NCBI RefSeq assembly: GCF_000961095.1
Contig: NZ_CP011058.1
Location: 3,747,501 to 3,811,500 of the forward strand
Direction of reading: 5' to 3'
DNA from: Paenibacillus beijingensis
GTDB taxonomy: Bacteria > Bacillota > Bacilli > Paenibacillales > Paenibacillaceae
DNA length: 64,000 bases
The notes beneath the pieces were generated by a model, which was not told the DNA's origin, searched no databases, and was given only the letters and a program-made list of their open reading frames with translations. The position numbers and the translations under genes were made by a program. Shown piece by piece: positions 54,484-63,512 of this stretch (positions are counted from its first letter, which is position 1; each line of letters starts with the position of its first letter).

Positions 54484-55111
54484 TCCGGATTCATCGAATA
54501 TGAGCGGCGAGCGGTGGTGACGGACGTCGGCACGCCGTATTCGCAAGAAGCTCGAGGCAGCCGCGGGTTAATCTACGGAAAAATCGTTTATTTAACCGGC
54601 GGATGTCCAATATTTTCGGATATTCGGAAGCGGAATTCCGGAACGACGAGTGCTGAAGGCTTTTTTCGCGCATCAACGAAAGATCTGGGAATCGGACTCA
54701 GCCGGAAGGCTTCGAGCAGCGCTGCAAAGGTCCGGACGTCCTCCGGGTTGTCTGCCGTCAGTTTCGCGAGATAAGTTATGTCTTCGCCTTTTTATTTTTA
54801 TCGTCCCTGGTCCGGCAGATCGCTGCTGTACGTCGTAACCCCAATAATAATGTTTTCCTTTGGAAAATATTTCGGGAGGATTTCCCTGCTGCAGATTTCG
54901 TTTTGCAGGGAGACGACATAGGTATCGGGACCGAATCGGCCGAAATCGCTTAATGGCGTCTTCCGTGTGATGGATTTTGTGAATTTGCGCGACATTCTCC
55001 TTCCATGTGTCGTACAACGTGACGGCAAAGTCCGCCTCCGTAAGACGCGCCCCCAAAAAAGCCGCCCATTGCGCCCGCGCCTACAATGGCGACGGATACC
55101 GGTCCGTCCAT
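54484..55111 (-). pseudogene. Ketopantoate reductase (ApbA/PanE) family pseudogene
   Basis: From the ATG at 55111 (good AGGGAGGGAG site) the minus strand reads VAIVGAGAMGGFFG, the Rossmann start of PanE-like reductases, then shifts frame in a T6/G5 run into ARLTEADFAVTLYDTW. Later fragments in three frames match family parts: VSLQNE, ENIIIGVTTYSSDLPD, and EYGVPTSVTTA at the end. Internal segments are also missing (normal length about 300). Clearly inactive. Confidence 0.75.
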
Positions 55112-55583
55112 TTTTCTCCCTCCCTATCCGCTGCTGCTTTGTCACTCAACAGATACACAACGGTTTTAATACATTTTTTCATTCGTGTCAACTATCTTTA
55201 CATAAAAACGAATGGTATGTGTTATGGAAATCGATTAAACAATGAATCATACGGAAAGTTAACCTAATTACCATATGATTTAGTCGTTTAAAAAAACTGA
55301 TAATTCAGATACAGTTAACGTAACCCAAGCAAAACGGCGGAAGGTAAATTTTGAAGGAAGGGGATGTTCTATGACATATGTATTACATATTATGTAACAG
55401 ATAAAAAGAGCTCAGATAAATGCGCTGTAAGCACGCCGGAGAGCATCGAAGAAAAAGTGGCCAGGGCCATCGAACAATGCCCCAGCCTGACCGAAAATCA
55501 GCCTGCTGTGCACCTATGCCGGAATCGAGTAATGGATGGTAGTCGGATGGAACAGATAGACCAAAAAAGGATGGAGAGATTCT
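55112..55583. other. Intergenic stretch without a supported gene
   Basis: About 470 bases, AT-rich from 55150 to 55400. A short plus-strand frame (55364-55678) overlaps the start of the dctP gene and has no recognised family. It may be a worn gene fragment (peptide EEKVARAIEQCPSLTENQ). No RNA element recognised. Confidence 0.4.
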
Positions 55584-56690
55584 ATGAGAAGAATGTGGAT
55601 GCGCGTTTTATCCGTGAGCTTGTTGATTGTGCTGGCGGCTTGCGGGGGCAACACCGGTTCAGCTCCTACCGGAAATGAAGGAGAAAAAACTTCCGCACAA
55701 GAAACGGCATCGACAGGGAAAACGGCATCCGCGGAAGAAACGGCATCAAGCGAAAAACCGATCAAGCTCACCTACGCTTTTTTTGCACCGGCGAGCACTT
55801 TTCCGGCGAAGCAGATGGAGAAGTGGAAGGAAGAACTCGAGAAACGCACGAACGGAAAGGTAGACGTCGAGCTGTTTTTCGGAGGCACGCTGCTGACCGA
55901 CAAAAACATGTACGACGGGGTCAAGAACGGAGTTGCGGATATCGGCTCCTCGGTTACCACCTATGAGCCGGGCAAGTTTCCCTTATTAACCATCGCCGAA
56001 GCACCCACGATTTTTCAAAATTCATTGGTTGCGAGCAAGGTCGTTTACGATCTGATCAAGGAATTTCCCCCCGATGCGTTCAAGAATGTCAAGCTCATCA
56101 CCGCGTTTACTTCGGAGCCTTCCTTTATCCAAATGAAAGATCCGATAACCGGCTTGAAGGATTTAAAAGGAAAGCAGGTACGGGTTCCGGGCGCACTTGC
56201 GCCGGTATTAAAAGAGCTCGGCGCCTCTCCGGTCGGGATGTCGCAGAGCGAAACGCTTGAAGCGATACAAACCGGAGTGGTTGAGGGGTATGTATCCTCC
56301 CGCGAAGTACTGATGGATTTGAAATTCGCGGAAATGGTCAAATACCTGACGGATTATCCGCTGACCGTATCGATTCATGCGGCGGTCATGAACATGGATA
56401 CCTGGAATTCGTTGCCGCCGGACGTACAGAAGGTTATCGACGAATTGGGACCCGAGATGGCAGCCTGGACCGGCAATTATTTGGATACTCATGTGAAAGA
56501 AGCGGTCGACTGGTCCATCAAGGAACAAGGTTTGCAAATCGTTTCGCTTACGCCGGAAGAAAAAGAAGCCTGGGATGCAAAAATGAAGCCGTTCCAGGAT
56601 AAAACGGTAGCGGACCTGAAAGCGAAAGGACTTCCGGCTGAAGAATTCAAGCAACGTCTGGATGAACTAAAGGCCCTATATTCGAATTAA
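55584..56690 (+). CDS. TRAP transporter substrate-binding lipoprotein (DctP family)
   Basis: Extracytoplasmic binding protein of 368 residues. Lipoprotein signal with C20 (LAAC); a Ser/Thr/Glu linker built on three near repeats of GAAACGGCATC. The DctP fold follows from PIKLTYAFFAPASTF, with the carboxylate-binding arginine region in GKQVRVPGALAPVLKELGASPVGMSQSETLEAIQTGVVEGYV. No DctQ or DctM membrane genes are adjacent, so it is an orphan or pairs with distant genes. Lies before a CoA-transferase/enoyl-CoA operon, so an organic acid ligand is plausible. Confidence 0.9.
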   Translation: MRRMWMRVLSVSLLIVLAACGGNTGSAPTGNEGEKTSAQETASTGKTASAEETASSEKPIKLTYAFFAPASTFPAKQMEKWKEELEKRTNGKVDVELFFGGTLLTDKNMYDGVKNGVADIGSSVTTYEPGKFPLLTIAEAPTIFQNSLVASKVVYDLIKEFPPDAFKNVKLITAFTSEPSFIQMKDPITGLKDLKGKQVRVPGALAPVLKELGASPVGMSQSETLEAIQTGVVEGYVSSREVLMDLKFAEMVKYLTDYPLTVSIHAAVMNMDTWNSLPPDVQKVIDELGPEMAAWTGNYLDTHVKEAVDWSIKEQGLQIVSLTPEEKEAWDAKMKPFQDKTVADLKAKGLPAEEFKQRLDELKALYSN

Positions 56691-56805
56691 CTAACCTACA
56701 AGCTTCGTTCGTTATCACGGTTTCTCCGAAGACGATAATCGTCCGCTTGCAGCCTGATTTGTTGGATTAAACGTTTATTCAACCAACACGAGCGGAGGAG
56801 GCGAA

Positions 56806-56883
56806 ATGGAAATCGCAGTATTCGGCGGAGGACACTGTTCATACGCCGCCGCGGCGGATCTGAAAGCCAATCCCTGTTCCTGA
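56806..56883 (+). pseudogene. N-terminal fragment of an octopine/opine-dehydrogenase-like gene
   Basis: ATG with GGAGGAGG site, then MEIAVFGGGHCSYAAAADLK, the Rossmann start of NAD/NADP octopine-dehydrogenase-like proteins, ended by TGA after 25 codons. The rest of the gene is missing. Confidence 0.6.
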
Positions 56884-56890
56884 CGCTAGA

Positions 56891-56992
56891 CGGCTTGATA
56901 AGCTAGAACAATACGCCGTCCAATTGCTGGGCGAATTGCATGATTATGATCAAAAGTACGACACCGAATTAGTGAAAACGATCTACAACTAG
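56891..56992 (+). pseudogene. C-terminal fragment of a PucR/CdaR-type regulator
   Basis: In-frame peptide LDKLEQYAVQLLGELHDYDQKYDTELVKTIYN then stop, resembling the start of the PucR C-terminal helix-turn-helix domain. It has no start codon; it follows the opine-dehydrogenase fragment by 7 bases, so a deletion probably joined two genes. Confidence 0.45.
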
Positions 56993-57023
56993 ATTCGGCC
57001 TAAGAAGACAGGAGGTATTCGCT

Positions 57024-58211
57024 ATGCAGCCACTGGAAGGCATGAAGGTGCTCGATTTGACGCGCGTGATGGCCGGTCCTTATTGCACGATGGTGCTCGG
57101 CGATTTGGGTGCGGAAGTCATCAAGGTTGAAAAGAGTTCCGACGGGGACGACACGCGGTCCACACCGCCCTTTATTAACGGGGAAAGCGCGAATTTTATG
57201 CAAATCAACCGCAATAAGAAAAGCATGACACTCAATATGAAGTCCGGGAAGGGAAAAGAAATCTTTTTCCGTTTGGCGAAGGAAGCGGATGTTATTGTCG
57301 AAAATTTCAAACCGGGTGTCATGCGCAAGCTGGGCCTTGATTATGAAGCGGTGAGCGCTCTCAATCCCGGCATTATTTACTGCTCAATCTCGGGCTACGG
57401 GCAAACGGGTCCTTACCGGGATAAAAGAGGCTTTGATATTGTCGCTCAAGGCATGAACGGCCTGATGAGCATGACCGGGGAGCCGAACGGACGTCCGGTA
57501 AAGCTCGGCATCGCGATCAATGATTTGACGGGAGGCGTGACGGCGCTTTATTCCATTCTCGCTGCATATATCCACAAACTAAAGACCGGCGAAGGGCAGT
57601 ACATCGACGTGTCCATTATGGAGTCGGGGCTCGCATGGACGATTTGGGAAGCGGCGGCTTTCTTTGCCGACGGAACCGTGCCGAAGCCGAGCGGGTCCCG
57701 CCACAGAATTATGGCTCCCTATCAGGCATACCGGTCGAAAGACGGTTATGTGCTGGTCGGCGGAGGCAATCAGAGCACGTGGGAAAGGTTTTGCACGGAT
57801 GTTGTCCATAAGCCGGAATGGATACAGGACGAAAGATTCGCGCGGCCCCGGGACCGTATCAAGAACGTGGATATTTTGGAGCAGTTAATTGAAGAAATTT
57901 TCGTGCATGAAACGAAAGCTTACTGGGTGGAAAAGCTGGAACAGGCCGGCGTGCCCGGCGGACCGATCAACACGTATGATCAGGCGATCAATGATCCGCA
58001 TGTGCTGGAGCGGGATATGGTGATGGAAGTGGAGCACCCGGCCGCCGGGAAAACGAAAATGCTCGGCATTCCGGGCAAAATGTCCAAAACGCCGGGGAAA
58101 ATCCGAAGAACCGCGCCGCTGCTAGGCGAGCACACCGAAGAGATACTTGGGCAATATTTGGGATTGTCCGAGGAGGATATCCGGATGTTGCGGCATGAGG
58201 AAGTGATCTAG
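57024..58211 (+). CDS. CaiB/BaiF family (class III) CoA-transferase
   Basis: Family III CoA-transferase of 395 residues. N-terminal LEGMKVLDLTRVMAGPYCTM, catalytic D167 in GIAINDLTGG, and IEDGR-like QYIDVSIMES. It moves CoA between acids, forming an acyl-CoA without ATP. The next gene, an enoyl-CoA hydratase, starts 2 bases after its stop. Together they likely degrade an unsaturated or branched organic acid, perhaps delivered through the DctP ligand; inferred. Confidence 0.93.
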   Translation: MQPLEGMKVLDLTRVMAGPYCTMVLGDLGAEVIKVEKSSDGDDTRSTPPFINGESANFMQINRNKKSMTLNMKSGKGKEIFFRLAKEADVIVENFKPGVMRKLGLDYEAVSALNPGIIYCSISGYGQTGPYRDKRGFDIVAQGMNGLMSMTGEPNGRPVKLGIAINDLTGGVTALYSILAAYIHKLKTGEGQYIDVSIMESGLAWTIWEAAAFFADGTVPKPSGSRHRIMAPYQAYRSKDGYVLVGGGNQSTWERFCTDVVHKPEWIQDERFARPRDRIKNVDILEQLIEEIFVHETKAYWVEKLEQAGVPGGPINTYDQAINDPHVLERDMVMEVEHPAAGKTKMLGIPGKMSKTPGKIRRTAPLLGEHTEEILGQYLGLSEEDIRMLRHEEVI

Positions 58212-58213
58212 GA

Positions 58214-58996
58214 ATGGCTCATCTGGAGGAAGACCGCCGGATATACTTGGAGCGTGATGGAGAAATCGCCACAATCGTCATCAACCGGCCCGAAAAACGA
58301 AACGCCATTTCGCTTGACATGTGGCGCCGTCTTTACGATCTGCTGAAAGAAGTGGAGCAGGACGGGACGATTAGAGCGCTCGTTCTTCGAAGCGATGATG
58401 AAAAAGCCTTCTCGGCGGGAGCGGACATCGGCGAGTTCGATTCCGTCCGGGCGAGCGCCGAATCCGCCAAACGGTACAATACCACGGCTCATCAAGTGGA
58501 GGAGACGCTCGCTCAGCTGGGCATCCCGACCATCGCGATGATCCGGGGGTTCTGCATTGGGGCGGGATGCGAGCTGTCCCTTATGTGCGATTTTCGTTTT
58601 GCCGACACCTCGGCTGTTTTCGCCATTACCCCCGCCAGGCTGGGGATGGTCTACCAGCTATTTGGTATCCGACACCTGGTGAGGCATGTCGGACCGTCGG
58701 GCGCCAAAGACATGCTGTACTCCGCGAGAAAGGTTTCGGCCGAAGAGGCGTTCCGGATGGGGTTGATCGATCGCCTGTACGACCCCGGGCGGCTTGAAGC
58801 CGAAGTTTACGATTATGCTCGGATGCTGACCCGAAATTCGCTGCTCGCCATTAGCGGAACGAAGCGGATCATTCATGAGGTGTTAAACGGCATGACTGAA
58901 GAAAATGAAGAGGTCGCCGAGCTTGTGCTTTCATCGTACGAAAGTCCGGATTATCAATCGGGGGTCGCAGCTTTTCTGCGGAAGAAAAATACTTGA
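58214..58996 (+). CDS. Enoyl-CoA hydratase/isomerase family protein
   Basis: Crotonase-fold enzyme of 260 residues. Oxyanion-hole segments SAGADIGEF and GFCIGAGCELSLMCDFRFA; hexamer-type C-terminus FLRKKNT. E/D catalytic residues: the first Glu position is in the GCELSL segment. Hydration of an enoyl-CoA is the usual reaction but isomerase or decarboxylase activity cannot be excluded. Middle gene of a three-gene operon. Confidence 0.92.
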   Translation: MAHLEEDRRIYLERDGEIATIVINRPEKRNAISLDMWRRLYDLLKEVEQDGTIRALVLRSDDEKAFSAGADIGEFDSVRASAESAKRYNTTAHQVEETLAQLGIPTIAMIRGFCIGAGCELSLMCDFRFADTSAVFAITPARLGMVYQLFGIRHLVRHVGPSGAKDMLYSARKVSAEEAFRMGLIDRLYDPGRLEAEVYDYARMLTRNSLLAISGTKRIIHEVLNGMTEENEEVAELVLSSYESPDYQSGVAAFLRKKNT

Positions 58997-59018
58997 TGGT
59001 GAATGGAAGGCTAGAGCT

Positions 59019-59399
59019 ATGGAAGCTTCAAATACGACGCTGTTCGATCTGCTTGGATTTGAAATCTCTTATAATCAAGAAATGAAAACGTGCGGGATCG
59101 CATGTTCCGTCCATCCGCTTATGCTTAACCCGCTCCAGATCGTGCACGGGGGGATTCATGCCTATCTCGCGGACACCGCCTTCGGCTATTTGACAATGAA
59201 ATATAAAGACGCTCCTTATGTTTCGCTCGAGATTAAAACCTCTTTTCTCAAAGCGGAGAATAAAGGCCGGCTGCTGGCGAACGCCCGCTTTGTGAAAGAC
59301 GGGAATAAAGTGGTTTTCCTTGCCTGCGAGGTCGAAAACGAGCAGCACGAGCTGTTAAGCGTAACAACCGGGACGTTTCTGCGGCTTGGCAGCGGCTGA
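59019..59399 (+). CDS. PaaI family hotdog-fold thioesterase
   Basis: Hotdog thioesterase of 126 residues: LQIVHGGIHAYLADTAFGYLTM holds the HGG motif and catalytic Asp, followed by SLEIKTSFLKAE. Releases free acid and CoA from an acyl-CoA. GGAAGG site before ATG 59019. Third gene of the CoA operon; a terminator follows. Confidence 0.88.
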   Translation: MEASNTTLFDLLGFEISYNQEMKTCGIACSVHPLMLNPLQIVHGGIHAYLADTAFGYLTMKYKDAPYVSLEIKTSFLKAENKGRLLANARFVKDGNKVVFLACEVENEQHELLSVTTGTFLRLGSG

Positions 59400-59410
59400 G
59401 AAAGGAACAT

Positions 59411-59456
59411 GAAGAGCTTATTCGCGCTTGGCTGCGAATAAGCTCTTTCATTTTCA
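59411..59456 (+). terminator. Terminator of the CoA operon
   Basis: GAGCTTATTCGC pairs with GCGAATAAGCTC, then T-rich bases. Confidence 0.8.
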
Positions 59457-60255
59457 GAAACGTCAGAAAACCTTACATATAGTTGTTGACTTAAAGGACG
59501 CCAGCAAGAACCCGGAAGCCAAGGAGAGGCTGCAAAAGGTTTGGGACGAAACGCTGGCGTACTGGAAGGAGCATCAAGAGGAAGGAAAAAAGTCGACCTG
59601 AACGCTATTATCCAAGTCAAAACGGACGGCTCCGCAGCGGAAATACACAGGAAACAGGACCTACTCGAGTATGATCGACAAATTGTTCCTGCCTACGCCG
59701 CGAGATACGTTTAAGGCATTGGTCCAAGAAAATGAGGACCGGATATCAATGGGTTTTTCCTGATCTCCTCCGCGTTTGCCGTCCCGACTCGATTTTGCCT
59801 TTGGCGACGGAAGCAAGGGGAAGCTTTCTTTTTATCAGGTCAGCCAGAGCTTTCTGGTTGGCCTTTTTCATTAGGCGCTTTATGATGGCGGTAGCCGGGA
59901 GGACGTGGGTGCTTTTGGGGGAAGTCGTGCACTTGGCTGGCATGTACTACTGTGGAGAAGTGCAACCACATCGGATCTGGGAAGAGCAGCATGTGGAATT
60001 GCAGCATGTAACGCGGCAACATGAATTTATCACATCGCTTTAGGTAAAGGCCAAATTAAACGAACCGACATTGGTGGATCAAGTGTTTCCGGAGTATGAA
60101 GGAGTCTTCTAGCAATAATTTTTCCTTAATCGAAGAACGTTAGAGTTGATAAACATTAGCTAGTTTTTCTGCATCGAAATAAACCGGAAAGTTGGATAAG
60201 CCGTTGATCATAGGCATGAGAGTGGAAATGGGAAAACGACAAGGAGGGAACGCAA
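59457..60255. other. Eight-hundred-base stretch with coding remnants but no supported gene
   Basis: Two short plus-strand peptides look like fragments of former genes: VVDLKDASKNPEAKERLQ... to a stop at 59601, and IIQVKTDGSAAEIHRKQDLLEYDRQ... to a stop near 59714. They have no starts. Frames at 59732-60043 (plus) and 59746-59943 (minus) are open but lack sites and familiar motifs. The end (60240-60255) holds the AAGGAGGG site of cotJA. Confidence 0.4.
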
Positions 60256-60477
60256 GTGAACGTTAATCCTGGCTTACGGCATTGGTATCCTTATATCGGC
60301 CCGTTCGACCCGTGTCCGCCGATGCGGGTCAAAACCTATATTGTGCCGCCGAACAAATTCATTACGTATCAGCCGATGAATCTGCCGCAGTTTCCGCTGC
60401 CGGAGGCGCTGAAGCTCGGAACGCTTTGGCCGGCACTGTACAGTCCGTATGAGTCCAAAAGCGGTAAAGGGAGGTGA
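60256..60477 (+). CDS. cotJA: Spore coat protein CotJA
   Basis: Pro-rich coat-associated peptide of 73 residues: MRVKTYIVPPNKFITYQPMNLPQFP is characteristic. GTG start at 60256 after AAGGAGGG. First of cotJABC, made in the mother cell. Stop touches the cotJB start region. Confidence 0.9.
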   Translation: MNVNPGLRHWYPYIGPFDPCPPMRVKTYIVPPNKFITYQPMNLPQFPLPEALKLGTLWPALYSPYESKSGKGR

Positions 60478-60483
60478 ATGCGG

Positions 60484-60747
60484 GTGAGCGAAAATGTGAA
60501 TATCGTTTATTACGAGAAGCTTGAGGAACTTCAGCAGCTCGATTTCGCCCTTGTCGAGCTTAATTTGTACCTCGATACACATCCCGGCGACCTGCAGGCG
60601 CTGCAGCAGTTTAATCAGCTTGCTCAGAAGTACAAGGAATGCATGCAGCAGTTCGAAATGCAGTTCGGACCGCTGATGAACTTCGGTCACAGCTACTCCC
60701 GCTACCCGTGGCAATGGAACGACACGCCATGGCCGTGGCAGGTGTAG
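60484..60747 (+). CDS. cotJB: Spore coat protein CotJB
   Basis: Protein of 87 residues, YYEKLEELQQLDFALVELNLYLDTHPGDLQA core and a Trp/Pro-rich end (RYPWQWNDTPWPWQV). GTG 60484 has proper spacing to GGGAGG; ATG 60478 is too close. Required in Bacillus for CotJA/CotJC incorporation. A paralogue lies at 26033. Confidence 0.9.
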   Translation: MSENVNIVYYEKLEELQQLDFALVELNLYLDTHPGDLQALQQFNQLAQKYKECMQQFEMQFGPLMNFGHSYSRYPWQWNDTPWPWQV

Positions 60748-60843
60748 CGGATTCGGATGATCCGGTCGATCCGGTCGATCCGCCGATCCGGGAGGTTCAG
60801 AGCGGGTGACCGGAAAAATCACTTGATGGAGGTGCTGCTGACG

Positions 60844-61413
60844 ATGTGGGTATATGAAAAAAAACTGCAATATCCGGTTCGGGTTAGCAAGTGTGATCCG
60901 AGAATGGCCCGTTATTTGCTGGAGCAGTACGGCGGAGCGGACGGTGAGCTTGCGGCGGCACTTCGTTACTTGAATCAGCGGTATTCGATTCCCGATCAAG
61001 TCATCGGCCTGTTGACCGATATCGGGACAGAGGAATTCGCCCATTTGGAAATGATTGCCACAATGGTGTATAAGCTGACCAAGGACGCCACGGTCGAGCA
61101 GCTCGAAGCGGCGGGACTCGGGCCGAACTACGCCCAGCGGGACCATGCATTGTTTTACGCCAATGCGTCCGGCGTACCGTGGACAGCCGCATACATTCAG
61201 GCGAAGGGTGATCCGATCGCCGACCTGTACGAAGATATTGCCGCCGAGGAGAAGGCAAGAGCCACCTACCAATGGCTGATTGATATGACCGACGACGTCG
61301 ATTTGCAGGACGGGCTGAAGTTTTTGCGCGAACGGGAAGTCATCCACGCACTGCGCTTCCAGGAAGCGGTGGAGATCATTAAGGCCGACCGGGAGCAGAA
61401 GAAGGTGTATTAA
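60844..61413 (+). CDS. cotJC: Spore coat protein CotJC (manganese catalase family)
   Basis: Ferritin-like protein of 189 residues related to manganese catalases. Metal ligands are expected in the helices DIGTEEFAHLEM, AEEKARATYQWL and EREVIHALRF. ATG 60844 with GGAGG 10 bases upstream; the frame is open to 60757 but includes the GATCCGGTC repeat. May protect the spore from peroxide, as inferred for the family. Confidence 0.92.
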   Translation: MWVYEKKLQYPVRVSKCDPRMARYLLEQYGGADGELAAALRYLNQRYSIPDQVIGLLTDIGTEEFAHLEMIATMVYKLTKDATVEQLEAAGLGPNYAQRDHALFYANASGVPWTAAYIQAKGDPIADLYEDIAAEEKARATYQWLIDMTDDVDLQDGLKFLREREVIHALRFQEAVEIIKADREQKKVY

Positions 61414-61525
61414 CCGGATCAAATCCATTTTTATCCAAAAATAGCCGTTTTCGAAACTTTTCGTATGCTGCTGTCGTCTACTCTTTCGTACAACTTAATG
61501 CGAGAGTAGAGGAGCGGTACAACAT

Positions 61526-62656
61526 ATGAGCATGAAAGCTTCGCAGACGGTTCCATCTCCGCGTGATCAAATGGCTGCCGCACGAAGGGCCGGCAAGCGC
61601 AGGCCGCGCCGCCGCAAACTCCGTTTTTTACGTCTATTGATGTGGATGATCTGCCTGTTGTTGATTATAGGAGCTTTAGGGACCGGCTGGCTGTTCTTGA
61701 CGCCATCGGGAAATAACTACCGTTACTTGGCCGCCGATACGATCATTACGACGCAGCACCGCGTATGGGCCAAATATTTAATCGGCCAGGATGAGCTGAA
61801 CCGCCGCGTCGCGGAGTATCAAAAGCAGTTCAACGATATGGGATCCGAGAAGGATACGCATCAGATCGCATCCGGCGCCGACGATTCGGGCGGTCCGCTC
61901 GTGCAGATCGAACCGATTTCCGGCGCCAGCTACAAAGGTTATGTCATGACGGTCAAAGATCCGACGAAAATTCGTCTGGGCGTTCCCGCCGTCGCCGGCA
62001 AAGGCGAGAAAGTGACCAGCATGGTCCGGCGTTACGGCGCGGTCGCCGGGGTCAATGCGGGCGGCTTCGCCGATCCGAACTGGAAGGGCAACGGCTTCCA
62101 GCCGATTGGCGTCGTCATTTCGCAGGGCAAAGTCTATTATGAGGACCTGGATAAAAAGGGCGAGACGCAAATCGTCGGCATCGATAAGCAGGGCAAAATG
62201 GTTGCGGGCCATTATTCGTTGAAGGAATTGATCGCCATGGGTGTGCAGGAAGGAGTCACCTTCCAGCCGCGCATCATTGTGAACGGCAAAGGGCTGGTGA
62301 AAAATCACGCCGACGGCTGGGGCATTGCGCCGCGTACCGCAATGGGGCAGCGCGCCGACGGAGCGATCATTTTCGTCGTGATCGACGGCCGCCAGCCCGG
62401 CTACAGCATCGGGGCCGACCTGTACGACGTTCAGAAAATTATGCTGGACCACGGCGCGGTCATTGCCGCCAATCTGGACGGCGGTTCATCGAGCGTTCTG
62501 GTTAATGAAGGCGGTATCGTCAATAAACCTTCGTCCAAACACGGCGAGCGGTATTTGCCGACGGCATGGCTCGTCTTCGACCATCCGGAGGAAGCGCAAA
62601 TTCCGAATGTTTGGGAAGGTTTGACCGCGAAAGATATCGACCCGGCAAAATGGTAG
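61526..62656 (+). CDS. Phosphodiester glycosidase family protein (NAGPA/DUF2233), membrane-anchored
   Basis: Protein of 376 residues with a basic N-terminus (about 20-33, many Arg/Lys), one transmembrane helix (about 35-57) and an outside domain of the NAGPA family (phosphodiester alpha-GlcNAcase-like). Signatures: GAVAGVNAGGFADPNW, APRTAMGQRADG and AANLDGGSSSVLV. Relatives act on exopolysaccharide or wall phosphodiesters. Located just after cotJC but under a separate leader; role in spores is not shown. Confidence 0.88.
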   Translation: MSMKASQTVPSPRDQMAAARRAGKRRPRRRKLRFLRLLMWMICLLLIIGALGTGWLFLTPSGNNYRYLAADTIITTQHRVWAKYLIGQDELNRRVAEYQKQFNDMGSEKDTHQIASGADDSGGPLVQIEPISGASYKGYVMTVKDPTKIRLGVPAVAGKGEKVTSMVRRYGAVAGVNAGGFADPNWKGNGFQPIGVVISQGKVYYEDLDKKGETQIVGIDKQGKMVAGHYSLKELIAMGVQEGVTFQPRIIVNGKGLVKNHADGWGIAPRTAMGQRADGAIIFVVIDGRQPGYSIGADLYDVQKIMLDHGAVIAANLDGGSSSVLVNEGGIVNKPSSKHGERYLPTAWLVFDHPEEAQIPNVWEGLTAKDIDPAKW

Positions 62657-62677
62657 GATAATAGCTGAACGTGCGAG

Positions 62678-62713
62678 AAGGACCATTCCGGATTGCGGAG
62701 TGGTCCTTTTTTT
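62678..62713 (+). terminator. Intrinsic terminator
   Basis: AAGGACCATTCCG with CGGAGTGGTCCTT and T run. Confidence 0.85.
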
Positions 62714-62752
62714 CGGTATGATGATGTCAAAACTGGAAGGGAGATTATTCAT

Positions 62753-63472
62753 TTGTCCTCTGTTGAACTCATTTATCCCGAAGCAATTCTATTTGATATG
62801 GACGGAACCTTACTCCAGACCGAAACGCTGCTCATTCATGTTCATCCCCGTTTGTTCGCTGCATTAAGGGAAGAAGGGCTGTACACGGGTGAAACCCCGC
62901 CGGTCGACGAACTGATCGCATGCCTCGGCATGCTGCTGGAGGAAATTTGGAAGAAAGTGATGCCGGATGCTTCCGAAGCGGCCCGCCGCCGCGCGGACGA
63001 GCTGATGCTGCAGTACGAGCTGGAAGAGCTGGAGGCCGGCAACGGCTCCCTGTATCCGAAGGTGGCCGAAACGCTGCGGGAGCTGAAAGCCCGCGGCATT
63101 AAGCTGTTTGTGGCAAGCAACGGTCTTGAGCATTATGTGAAAGGAATCGTCAAAGTAAAAGGAATGGACGATCTGTTCGACGATCTGTACAGTGCGGGCG
63201 AGTACGAAACCGCAAGCAAGGTCGAGCTTGTGGCCCTGCTGATGGAGAAGCACGGCATTAAACAAGGATGGATGGTCGGTGACCGCTCCTCCGATGTCGA
63301 GGCGGGCAAAGGCAACGGCCTTGCTGTGATCGGCTGCGCTTACGCCGGTTTCGGCGGCAATGCCGAGCTGGCCGGCGCGGACGTATGCATCGAACACTTC
63401 GAGCAGCTGCTCGCGCTTCTGCCGAAACCGGAAGCTGCAAAAGAAGATCTCTCATCCGAAATCACCGGCTGA
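62753..63472 (+). CDS. HAD family hydrolase (phosphoglycolate phosphatase/beta-phosphoglucomutase-like)
   Basis: HAD phosphatase of 239 residues. Motif I FDMDGTL with both Asp, motif II VASNG, motif III lysine near ASKVEL, motif IV VGDRSSDVEAG. A helical cap lies at about 30-90. Start TTG 62753, 9 bases after GAAGGGAG; the ATG at 62693 lies in the upstream terminator. Substrate unknown. Confidence 0.88.
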   Translation: MSSVELIYPEAILFDMDGTLLQTETLLIHVHPRLFAALREEGLYTGETPPVDELIACLGMLLEEIWKKVMPDASEAARRRADELMLQYELEELEAGNGSLYPKVAETLRELKARGIKLFVASNGLEHYVKGIVKVKGMDDLFDDLYSAGEYETASKVELVALLMEKHGIKQGWMVGDRSSDVEAGKGNGLAVIGCAYAGFGGNAELAGADVCIEHFEQLLALLPKPEAAKEDLSSEITG

Positions 63473-63483
63473 ACCGGCATTGC

Positions 63484-63512
63484 GCCCGCTTCGCGGCGAA
63501 GCGGCTTTAGAT
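63484..63512. terminator. Hairpin between the HAD and GGDEF genes
   Basis: CCGCTTC/GAAGCGG stem with a 5-base loop, then a T-rich stretch on the plus strand. Likely terminates the HAD transcript and lies at the stop of the convergent GGDEF gene. Confidence 0.55.
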
